From Bacteroidales bacterium (GTDB taxonomy: Bacteria > Bacteroidota > Bacteroidia > Bacteroidales > UBA932), in assembly GCA_017471045.1 (NCBI GenBank), contig JAFUWZ010000060.1, forward strand, positions 1 through 48,036: a stretch of 48,036 bases of DNA, written 5' to 3'. The notes beneath the pieces are model-generated. The model had not been told where the DNA came from. It worked only from the letters and a program-made list of their open reading frames with translations, and did not search any database. The translations under genes were made by a program, and so were the position numbers. Positions 40,375-47,215 of this stretch are shown here, in pieces (position 1 is the stretch's first letter; every line of letters begins with the position of its first letter).

Positions 40375-40417
40375 ATTTGAAGGAATTGTCATTATTCTTA
40401 GAATCTCGTTTTAACAG

Positions 40418-40822
40418 CTACATGATCAAAGGCCGGGCAATGCGGTCGAACTCATCGACCGGCATGGGCCTGAAACTGCTGACAAGGGCGATGACTTCCA
40501 CTTGCCGGTTGAGCGCATAGGTGCAGTCTTCAAGCCGGATGGTGACGTCACAGAAATCTTCATAACTCCATTTCTGCTCCACGATGGTATGCCCGTCACT
40601 CAGCCTGTCGGAAATCAGATAAAAGTTATGAAGGCTTACATGCCAGTCCCTGAAGGCGACCTTTTCCACATAGAACTCCTCTCCATCCAAGTTGACCATC
40701 TCGCTTTTCACAAGTTTCCCTTCCCGCATGATTCTTTTGGGGCTCTTTTGACTCTTGCCGACAATGATGGCTGCCGCTATGACAATAGCAGAGAGCAATG
40801 ATATCAACAAAAGCCAACCCAT
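40418..40822 (-). CDS. Hypothetical membrane-anchored protein
   Basis: 134 residues from MGWLLLISLLSAIVIAAAII, a single N-terminal helix followed by a basic linker (KSQKSPKRIMREGKLVKSEM) and a soluble beta-rich domain. The architecture resembles the protein at 15121-15546, but the sequences do not clearly match. The longer start at 40858 lies upstream of the -7 box and is rejected. Confidence 0.6.
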   Translation of the reverse strand: MGWLLLISLLSAIVIAAAIIVGKSQKSPKRIMREGKLVKSEMVNLDGEEFYVEKVAFRDWHVSLHNFYLISDRLSDGHTIVEQKWSYEDFCDVTIRLEDCTYALNRQVEVIALVSSFRPMPVDEFDRIARPLIM

Positions 40823-40845
40823 ACGAATCTGAATTTGCGGACTTG

Positions 40846-40853
40846 CAAATGTA
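40846..40853 (-). promoter_or_regulatory. -7 box TACATTTG
   Basis: Exact TAnnTTTG match on the minus strand, 23 nt before the ATG at 40822. Confidence 0.5.
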
Positions 40854-40923
40854 CGCAATTTCTACGAGACCGGTGTTGCTGCAGCGCCCTTTCTCTTTTT
40901 TCTTTTGGGAAGACCGTATATTC

Positions 40924-41019
40924 TTCCTGGACGTCCCTCTGATGAACTACGTCGCTTTCCGGGGCAAGGGCAATCCCAATGACGAGGACAGTGAATACAA
41001 AGCATCCATTGAGCTATAA
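40924..41019 (+). pseudogene. GyrI-like domain protein, N-terminal stub
   Basis: The peptide FLDVPLMNYVAFRGKGNPND and EDSEYKASIEL is the highly recognisable opening of Bacteroidales GyrI-like small-molecule-binding proteins, normally about 200 residues. It stops at 41019, where the family continues LLYGI. The upstream frame (RPFSFFFWEDR) is not typical, so both ends are damaged. Confidence 0.65.
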
Positions 41020-41068
41020 GGATACGGCAACCGGTCCGACAGGATCGAAGGGAATCGCGAAAAAAGAC

Positions 41069-41076
41069 TACCTTTG
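41069..41076 (+). promoter_or_regulatory. -7 box TACCTTTG of the GreA/B-like gene
   Basis: Exact TAnnTTTG match, 4 nt before the ATG at 41081; the mRNA is predicted to be leaderless. Confidence 0.6.
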
Positions 41077-41080
41077 TGAC

Positions 41081-41548
41081 ATGGAATACCTGTCAAAGCA
41101 ACGATACGACGAGATTTCGGCCGAGTTGAAGCATCTGATCGGCGAGGTTTATCCCAAGGTGAAGGAAGACCTCGCAGAGGCCAGTGCCCAGGGGGACCGA
41201 AGCGACAATGCGGGATACCGTGAAGCCCGGCGGATCCAGGGGAAAACGATCAGCCGCATCCGTTTCCTGCAGAAGATCCTGGAGCATTCACGCGTCATCG
41301 ACCCTGACGTCCTTCCCAAAGACCGGGTTTGCCTGTTGAGCCGGGTCGAATTCACGAACCTGTCGACAAACACCCGCATGCAATTCGAAATTGTCAGCCC
41401 CCACGAGATGGACCTGGAGGCTGGCAAGATTTCGCTGAAATCCCCGATCGGGGCCGCCCTGATGGGCAAGAAGGTCGGAGAAATCGCCGAGGCGCAGGTC
41501 CCCTCCGGAATCCTGCGCCTCAGAATCGACAGCATCACGCTTGCCTGA
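41081..41548 (+). CDS. GreA/GreB-family elongation factor
   Basis: 155 residues. An N-terminal coiled-coil hairpin (KVKEDLAEASAQGDRSDNAG) carries the acidic tip that enters the RNA polymerase secondary channel. The C-terminal FKBP-like domain contains ISLKSPIGAALMGKKVGEIA. Such factors rescue backtracked polymerase. The longer frame to 40979 is rejected because the promoter is at 41069. Confidence 0.9.
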   Translation: MEYLSKQRYDEISAELKHLIGEVYPKVKEDLAEASAQGDRSDNAGYREARRIQGKTISRIRFLQKILEHSRVIDPDVLPKDRVCLLSRVEFTNLSTNTRMQFEIVSPHEMDLEAGKISLKSPIGAALMGKKVGEIAEAQVPSGILRLRIDSITLA

Positions 41549-41560
41549 GCTCGTCGCGGA

Positions 41561-41690
41561 CCCTTCGGGCACATAGACATTCATATACTGGTAGGTAGGG
41601 TCCTCTACGTTTGTCACGAAACACAGTTTCTCGTAGGCAGTATAGTTTACGTTTCCCCGGTAGGAAGTTCGATGCTCCCCGCCTTTCCGG
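41561..41690 (-). pseudogene. Tannase-like alpha/beta-hydrolase, N-terminal fragment
   Basis: One minus-strand frame reads VNYTAYEKLCFVTNVEDPTY followed by QYMNVYVPEG. This is the N-terminal signature of a Bacteroidales alpha/beta-hydrolase family related to subtype B tannases (normally 500 or more residues). Nothing of the catalytic domain follows: the frame runs into the GreA/B-like gene from the other side. Confidence 0.6.
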
Positions 41691-41748
41691 AGGAGGCATC
41701 AAAGGAAAGCCCATCGGCAGGAACGGAAGCGCTGCAAGCAGCTGCTTT

Positions 41749-43272
41749 TTACGCGTGAGAACGGCCTCCTTTTCTCGCGAAAGACTTAAGATCCCACTTG
41801 CGTGCTGCAGCCACGAAAATGCTCTCCAGCAGGGGCACCGAACTGTAAATCTGTCGTTTGAAGCGCGACAGCGCAATGAGGGCCAGCACGCCCACACCGA
41901 AAATGACGCTGTAGCCATAGAGTTCCCGAATCGTGAGTTCCAGATCCGGACGGAGGTTCATCAGACCCATTAGCGCCGTGCTGTAGATGGCATCGCCGAT
42001 GGGGGCCCCGACGCCGGTCCGGATGAATCCAAGCAGGCAGAGAATCTGAAAATAGTAGGTGAAATTGGCTGTCGCCTGCGCATAGACCGTCAAGACGATA
42101 AATACGCCCACATGTCCGATTCCGCAGAAGACGAGCGGCAGGTACAGGGCCCGGGTATCCATCCCGTCTGAAACCGCGGCGGTCATTCCCAGCGCGTACA
42201 GGACAATGGCGGCGAAACTGATGAACAGGACCAGTTTCGGTGACCATTTCCGTTTTGTGAGCGTCCACCAGCAGAAGACAGCTCCTATTGTCTGGCCAAT
42301 GAAATCCAGCCATTTGAGATCGGCTGCATGAACCTGATCCATCCCCAGAAAAGCCGTCACTACGGTATTCAGCAGCACCGTCTGGGTGGACAGCAGGATA
42401 TCCAGGCACAGGAAGATGAACATGATGAGCCAGAAATTCCTCAGGCTGAAGGCTCCTGTTTCAATGAACGGATGGCGCAGGTGATACATGGCCCAGATAC
42501 CGTAGGCAAAGCAAAGCGTAGCCACACACAGCCCCATACGGATATAGGGCGATGCCAGCCAGCCGTACTGTTCGCCGTACTGCGCCACAAAAATAAGGCT
42601 CAGGATGAAAAGGGACCATGTCACGAATCCCAGCCAGTTGATGCCGTAGAGCGGCGCCTTGGGCTGCGGACGGAAGGGACGCATGGTCACCATCACCAGA
42701 ATGGCTGTCAGAAGCGTCAGGCAGATGGCTGTTGTATGCACATACTGCCAGCCCAGTTCATAGATAATGTGTGTGGAGATGATGTCGAAGACGTTGATGA
42801 ATCCCAGCACGATCCAGAATACGAAGGACAGGAATACGGCGTAGTTGTATGTCGGTGTAATCTTCGGCAGCAGGTTGGAGAAACATTCGAAGGTCCCGTA
42901 CAGTCGCAGGAACCCGCCCACGAAACAGACAGCCAGCATGGCCGGCAGGCTGTTCAGATGCGGGAAGACCAGGTTGCAGCAGCACTGGCCCAGAGAGGCA
43001 ATGAACAAACTGGTCTGGTTGGTGAAACGGAACTTCAGCCGGAACGCCAGCGGAAAGTACATGGTCAGGCCGATGAGAACGGTCTGCCCCATCATGGCCA
43101 CGTCGTTCTGCGTGATGGAGAACGCCCCCTGCATCTGGGCGAAGGCCGTGAAGTACATGCCGTTGGAGAACTGGAAGGAGCACAGGAACACGAGGTAGAG
43201 CACCACGCGTGCCCAGTCCGGGACCCAGTCCCGGAAGTTCATCAGCCGCGGTTTTTCGTTATCCCAGGCCAT
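41749..43272 (-). CDS. MFS transporter (EmrB/DHA2-like)
   Basis: 507 residues, about 12-14 transmembrane helices. It begins with a cytoplasmic stretch (MAWDNEKPRLMNFRDWVPDW), then VVLYLVFLCSFQFSNGMYFT, and ends with a basic tail. Partnered with an EmrA-like adaptor and TolC-like protein in the same operon, it should be the inner-membrane pump of a drug-efflux system. Start and adaptor stop overlap as TAATG. The final SFARKGGRSHA may be non-native, since degraded DNA follows. Confidence 0.85.
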   Translation of the reverse strand: MAWDNEKPRLMNFRDWVPDWARVVLYLVFLCSFQFSNGMYFTAFAQMQGAFSITQNDVAMMGQTVLIGLTMYFPLAFRLKFRFTNQTSLFIASLGQCCCNLVFPHLNSLPAMLAVCFVGGFLRLYGTFECFSNLLPKITPTYNYAVFLSFVFWIVLGFINVFDIISTHIIYELGWQYVHTTAICLTLLTAILVMVTMRPFRPQPKAPLYGINWLGFVTWSLFILSLIFVAQYGEQYGWLASPYIRMGLCVATLCFAYGIWAMYHLRHPFIETGAFSLRNFWLIMFIFLCLDILLSTQTVLLNTVVTAFLGMDQVHAADLKWLDFIGQTIGAVFCWWTLTKRKWSPKLVLFISFAAIVLYALGMTAAVSDGMDTRALYLPLVFCGIGHVGVFIVLTVYAQATANFTYYFQILCLLGFIRTGVGAPIGDAIYSTALMGLMNLRPDLELTIRELYGYSVIFGVGVLALIALSRFKRQIYSSVPLLESIFVAAARKWDLKSFARKGGRSHA

Positions 43273-44290
43273 TACCGGCGCACTTTACAAGTCACATTCA
43301 TTCCGGAGGAAAGTTTATCCAACGGGCCGTCGGTAAACTTGATTTTCACAGGGATGCGCTGCTCGATCTTTACGAAGTTGCCCGTTGCATTATCCGGGGC
43401 CACTGGCGAATACTGGGCGCCGGTCGCATCGGCGATGGCATCTACTATTCCGGTGAATTTCAAGTTCTTCAGCGCATCCACCTTAATATCTACTTTGCAG
43501 CCCACGGCGATGCCGCCCAACTGGGATTCCCGGAAATTGGCGATAATCCAGGGTTCTGCATCGGAGACGATGGAAAAAAGCCGCTGGCCGGGCATCAGAA
43601 GTTCTCCCTCCTGAATGGTCTTTGCCCCCGTTACGCCCTCACAGGGGGCCGTGATGACGGTGTAGGAAAGATTCAGGCGAGCCAGGTCAAGGGCGGCGGA
43701 TGCCACGTCAATACCCGCACGGCTCTGCAGACGCCTCAGCTCCTGTTCACTGCGGGCACTGCGCGTTGTGGCGATCTGGCGCTCCATCGTAGCCACCTTG
43801 GCTTTCAGACCCTCGTACTGGGTTTTCACCCCTTCGAACTGCTGCTGGGTGACGGCTCCCTTCTCCAACAGGTTCTTATAACGGATGTAGTCGGCTTCGG
43901 CATTGGCGAGTTGTATTTTCACCTCCTCGATGGCCGATGGGTCACCAGGATGTTGCTGTCAGTGGTGCGGATACCGGCACCGGCGGCACTTTCTCCAACC
44001 TGGGCGTTCTGATAGCCGGCCTCGGCCTGGGCCAATGCCAGACGGAATTCGGCATCTTCAATCAGCAGCAGCGTGTCTCCTTTATGCACCCGCTGGAACT
44101 CGTCGAATCGGATTTCTTTCACAAATCCCTGCACGCGGGAAGAGACGGGGACGATGTCCTTGCGTACCTGGGCATTGTCGGTGTACTCCACGCCCGGATG
44201 CCAGAAAAGAGAGAGGAACCAGCCCAGCGCGCAAAGCAATAGGGCGATGACGACGGTGTTTACGATGATTTTCTGGGTATGCTTATTCAT
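43272..44290 (-). pseudogene. EmrA/HlyD-type adaptor, frameshifted
   Basis: The first frame (44290-43919) has the anchor helix IIVNTVVIALLLCALGWFLS and the lipoyl half-motif VQGFVKEIRFDEFQRVHKGD, ending NILVTHRPSRR. A second frame gives DPSAIEEVKIQLANAEADYI and continues the coiled coil and barrel (SYTVITAPCEGVTG; VDIKVDALKNLKFTG) to 43272. The halves would fit after a one-base change near 43930-43945. Together they make a normal adaptor of about 340 residues. Either a real mutation or a sequence error. Confidence 0.8.
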
Positions 44291-44302
44291 GGTAATGTCT
44301 TA

Positions 44303-44866
44303 TTAAATGATTCCGGCAAGATATTCGAGTTTATAACGGTTGTAGGCGATGCTCATCCGGGCATTCACTTCCTGCATCTGCGCGTCCAGCAGCTGGTTGG
44401 ACGCATCCAGCAGACTCTCCAGGGTGGCCAGGCCTTCCTCGTAGCGGTAGCGGACCTGGTCATAGTTATCCTGGGCCAGTGAAACACTCTTGGTTTTGGT
44501 ATCCAACAGGCGGAAAGCATTGTGGTAGTCCGATTCAGCGGCACCCATTGCGAGGCTTATTTTCTCACGGGTGACCTGCAATTGGGCGCGGGCCTGTTCG
44601 GTGGCAATCCGTGCCTGGCGGATCGTGCGCGGACTCTTGTACAAACTGGCCAGGTTGTACCGGACACCAACGCCTACCGCCCAATAATTGAAATTCTTGT
44701 TGATAGGCGGGATTTCAATGAGGATGGGGCCGTCCAGGTACTCCCCGGCAAAGAGGGCGATCTTGGGAAGGCGCTCTGCCTGGGCGATCTTTTCCTTGTG
44801 CTCTCCCATCTTCACAATCGCATCGGACAAAAGGATGGCCGGGGAATTTGCGAGCGCTTCCGACAA
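44303..44866 (-). pseudogene. TolC-like outer-membrane efflux protein, 5' half lost
   Basis: 187 codons with the C-terminal half of an outer-membrane factor: SPAILLSDAIVKMGEHKEKI, FNYWAVGVGVRYNLASLYKS, EKISLAMGAAESDYHNAFRL and TLESLLDASNQLLDAQMQEV. TolC-like proteins are about 440-480 residues with a signal peptide, both missing here. At about 44866 the DNA switches to an AraC gene fragment on the other strand, so the operon promoter is gone too. Confidence 0.8.
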
Positions 44867-45101
44867 CCATCTCTCCTCCGTCGTAAAGAAGACGAGCGGT
44901 AAAACTCCGCTCGAATGGATTGAGAATTATGTCATCCTGGATGCGAAAGCCCAACTCAGTTCCACGATGAATACGGTTCAGCAGATAGCCTGGAACCTGA
45001 ATTTTCCGTCACAGAGCTTTTTCGGCCGATACTTCAAGCGGATTATAGGGATGTCTCCCTCCGACTACCGCGCTAATGTACACAAAACACTTTACCCATG
45101 A
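44860..45101 (+). pseudogene. AraC-family C-terminal fragment
   Basis: The frame SDNHLSSVVKKTSGKTPLEW, IENYVILDAKAQLSSTMNTV, LNFPSQSFFGRYFKRIIGMS and SDYRANVHKTLYP is most of an AraC DNA-binding domain. The sensor domain and first recognition helix are missing. It abuts the TolC fragment head to head. The original arrangement was probably a divergent regulator-efflux pair. Its stop overlaps the next AKR start as ATGA. Confidence 0.78.
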
Positions 45102-45622
45102 ACCAGACAACTCTTACCCTTAACAACGGCGTCGTGATTCCGCAGTTCGGACTCGGCGTCTACTCCATCCCCGACGGGGAAATCACGTACAACTCCGTAC
45201 TGGCAGCCCTGAGGGCCGGTTACCGGCACATTGATACAGCCCATGCCTACGGCAACGAGCGCAGCGTAGGCCGCGCCATCAAGGACAGCGGCATCCCGCG
45301 CGACAGCATTTGGGTTACTTCCAAACTCTGGCCCAACGAGTACGGTGAAATCCTACGCGATCCGGTCATAAACGAAATCGCCAAATCCCACGGCAAATCC
45401 GCTGCCCAGGTCATCATTCGCTGGCACATCCAGAAGGGTTTCAGCGTTGTGCCAGGCTCCTCCAATCCCAAGCACATCCAGGAGAACATCGAGGTCTTCG
45501 ACTTTGAACTTAGTCCGGAAGAAATGGCAAAGATGGCTTCCCTGAATCAGGAGAAACGCTACTTCACCATGAATTACCAGCAGATTAAGGCCTGGATGGA
45601 AAACTACGAACTTTGGGACTAA
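45098..45622 (+). pseudogene. Aldo/keto reductase with in-frame internal deletion
   Basis: 174 residues. The first 88 or so are a normal AKR start with catalytic Asp, Tyr and Lys (RHIDTAHAYGNERSVG; VTSKLWPNEYGE). The sequence then jumps to ILRDPVINEIAKSHGKSAAQ and continues to a normal C-terminus (SVVPGSSNPKHIQENIEVFD; MENYELWD). About 100 residues, including the catalytic His and central barrel, are missing but the frame is kept. Different breakpoint from the deleted AKR at 19183-19719. Confidence 0.8.
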
Positions 45623-45700
45623 GCCTTCCGGGAACGATGTCTGGGCCGATGCACTCAGTGCTGCAAGGGCAAGGATGGCGGTAAGGAGGATACGTTTCAT
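45622..45700 (-). pseudogene. Exported flavodoxin, signal-peptide stub
   Basis: MKRILLTAILALAALSASAQ is nearly identical to the signal peptide of the flavodoxin at 35866-36429. After AQT the sequence becomes SFPEGLV and runs antisense into the AKR gene, so only the signal peptide and two or three residues remain. Its ATG overlaps the stop of the deleted flavodoxin, as in the intact operon. Confidence 0.75.
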
Positions 45701-45876
45701 TTTGCTTGAGCGATAATAAGGTTGACTTCCCGGTCACAATGGGATGCGGCGGCGCCGTGGATAGCCACGCCTGCGGTTAGGTTGGCTTCCGGGACAGTCA
45801 GCTTGATCTGACGGATGCTGCCGTCCACATAGTTTTGTCCCCTGCGAGAGTAAAATGCAATCAGTGTCTTTGCCAT
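45697..45876 (-). pseudogene. Flavodoxin with exact 113-residue in-frame deletion
   Basis: 59 residues: MAKTLIAFYSRRGQNYVDGS, IRQIKLTVPEANLTAGVAIH, then CDREVNLIIAQAK. Aligned to the intact 172-residue flavodoxin at 36429-36947, residues 23-135 are missing, between two GSIR repeats encoded by nearly identical 12-bp DNA (GGCAGTATCCGC and GGCAGCATCCGC). The remaining peptide lacks the FMN-binding core, so it should not be a working flavodoxin. Confidence 0.82.
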
Positions 45877-45922
45877 AGTTGTCATCATTAACTGATGCAA
45901 AGGATTATTAAGTCGTTGATTA

Positions 45923-45930
45923 CAAAGGTA
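45923..45930 (-). promoter_or_regulatory. -7 box TACCTTTG before the deleted flavodoxin
   Basis: Exact TAnnTTTG match on the minus strand, 46 nt from the ATG at 45876; suggests the truncated gene could still be transcribed. Confidence 0.5.
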
Positions 45931-45988
45931 TAAAAAATCCGAAAGACACGCTTGAGAAAGCCCGCATCGCGGCCATTGTTTTTTTTCG

Positions 45989-45996
45989 TATATTTG
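45989..45996 (+). promoter_or_regulatory. -7 box TATATTTG of the DIP1984 gene
   Basis: Exact TAnnTTTG match, 4 nt before the ATG at 46001; predicted leaderless mRNA. Confidence 0.6.
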
Positions 45997-46000
45997 CATT

Positions 46001-46453
46001 ATGAAACTAGCAGAAGCATTGAACCAGCGGGCGGATCTCCAGAAGCGGATCGCCCAATTGAGAGAAAGACTTGAGAATAACGTGAAAGTGCAGGAAGGCG
46101 ACCAGCCTGCCGAGAGGCCGGAAGACCTCTTCCGGGAACTGGAAGCGTCCCTGCAGGAGCTGGAGACGCTCATCGTCCGGATCAACCGGACCAACCAGGA
46201 GACGGAATGGGAAGGAAAGACCCTGACCGGCATGATCGCCGCGAAAGACGTCCTGTCCCTTCATCTTTCCACCCTGCGCGCCACTCTGGACGCTGCCAAT
46301 GTCCGGAGCGACCGTTTCTCCCGCAACGAGATCAAGTTTGTCCGCACCGTGGACATCAATGCCCTTCAAAAGAAGGTCGATGACCTGTCCAGAGACCTCC
46401 GGGAACTGGATTCCAAGCTCCAGCAGGCAAACTGGATGACGGACCTCAAGTAA
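46001..46453 (+). CDS. DIP1984 family protein
   Basis: 150 residues, almost entirely alpha-helical and probably coiled-coil: MKLAEALNQRADLQKRIAQL, ELETLIVRINRTNQETEWEG, KTLTGMIAAKDVLSLHLSTL, FSRNEIKFVRTVDINALQKK. The pattern is that of the DIP1984/septicolysin-like family, whose role is unknown. It stands alone, with an intrinsic terminator at 46619-46643. Confidence 0.82.
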   Translation: MKLAEALNQRADLQKRIAQLRERLENNVKVQEGDQPAERPEDLFRELEASLQELETLIVRINRTNQETEWEGKTLTGMIAAKDVLSLHLSTLRATLDAANVRSDRFSRNEIKFVRTVDINALQKKVDDLSRDLRELDSKLQQANWMTDLK

Positions 46454-46618
46454 CAGCCGGGCAGGGCGGGCACACCTCCGGACGGGAGGTAAAATCGTCC
46501 AACCCTTCAGGTGATCGGGAAACGGAGCCGCTCCCAGTCAGTACCGTACGGCTCAGCATCACGCACAGGCGCACAATTGACGACGCACAGTTTACTACCG
46601 CGTGCCGACTGCCAGGCG

Positions 46619-46643
46619 ACCTCCCCTTTCCGGGGAGGTTTTT
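46619..46643 (+). terminator. Intrinsic terminator
   Basis: ACCTCCCC (46619-46626) and GGGGAGGT (46632-46639) form a perfect stem with a 5-nt loop, followed by TTTT. On the plus strand it would end the DIP1984 transcript; it also lies 10 bp from the stop of the convergent YqeY gene. Confidence 0.75.
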
Positions 46644-46652
46644 CAGGTTCCC

Positions 46653-47102
46653 CTAGCCCAGGAGTTCCTTGACGACGGCGGAGATGGTACGGCCGTCGGA
46701 CTGGCCGGCAAGGGCCTTGTTGGCGACACCCATCACCTTTCCCATGTCCCGGATGGAGGCAGCCCCCACCTGGGCGATGATTTCCCGGACCTTGGCCTTC
46801 ACCTCATCGACGGAAAGCTGCTTGGGAAGGTATTTTTCCATGGCGGCAGCCTCGGCCAGCTCGTTGTCGGCGAGTTCCTGGCGTCCGGCGGCGGCATACT
46901 GTTCGGCGGATTCCTTGCGCTGCTTGATCAGTTTCTGGACCATCTTGAGGATGTCCGCATCGGTCACTTCCTTGCTTCCGCCCTCGGCGGTCTTGAAAAG
47001 AAGGATTTCTCCCTTGACGGCACGGGCAGCGGCGAGCGTAACGGTATCCTTGGCCTTCATGGCGGCCTTGATGTCTTCCTGGATCTGGGATTCGAGTGTC
47101 AT
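46653..47102 (-). CDS. GatB/YqeY domain protein
   Basis: 149 residues: MTLESQIQEDIKAAMKAKDT, AARAVKGEILLFKTAEGGSK, KLIKQRKESAEQYAAAGRQE, LPKQLSVDEVKAKVREIIAQ and DMGKVMGVANKALAGQSDGR. This is a complete stand-alone YqeY protein, related to the tail domain of the GatB amidotransferase subunit and probably tRNA- or RNA-binding. Monocistronic, with its own -7 box. Confidence 0.92.
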   Translation of the reverse strand: MTLESQIQEDIKAAMKAKDTVTLAAARAVKGEILLFKTAEGGSKEVTDADILKMVQKLIKQRKESAEQYAAAGRQELADNELAEAAAMEKYLPKQLSVDEVKAKVREIIAQVGAASIRDMGKVMGVANKALAGQSDGRTISAVVKELLG

Positions 47103-47124
47103 GGCTTGTCGGTTTTCTTTTGTA

Positions 47125-47132
47125 CAAATGTA
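47125..47132 (-). promoter_or_regulatory. -7 box TACATTTG of the YqeY gene
   Basis: Exact TAnnTTTG match on the minus strand, 22 nt before the ATG at 47102. Confidence 0.6.
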
Positions 47133-47159
47133 CGAAAAAAATCCGTTCGTTGGAAACAG

Positions 47160-47190
47160 GAAGCCGCCGCAGGATTCCTGCGACGGCTTC
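47160..47190 (-). terminator. Stem-loop after the DUF5692 gene
   Basis: GAAGCCGCCGCAGGA (47160-47174) pairs with TCCTGCGACGGCTTC (47176-47190) with one mismatch. It lies 26 bp past the DUF5692 stop. The T-run on the minus strand is weak (CCTGTTTCC). Confidence 0.55.
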
Positions 47191-47215
47191 TCGAAGTCAG
47201 GATGGATGGGACGGG

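Noticed and set aside
40979-41080. Longer start for the GreA/B-like protein
   Set aside because: It would begin upstream of the -7 box at 41069 and inside the GyrI-like stub; the extra residues are not conserved-looking.
42328-43614. 428-codon plus-strand frame opposite the MFS and adaptor genes
   Set aside because: His/Gln/Glu-rich shadow of transmembrane coding sequence on the other strand.
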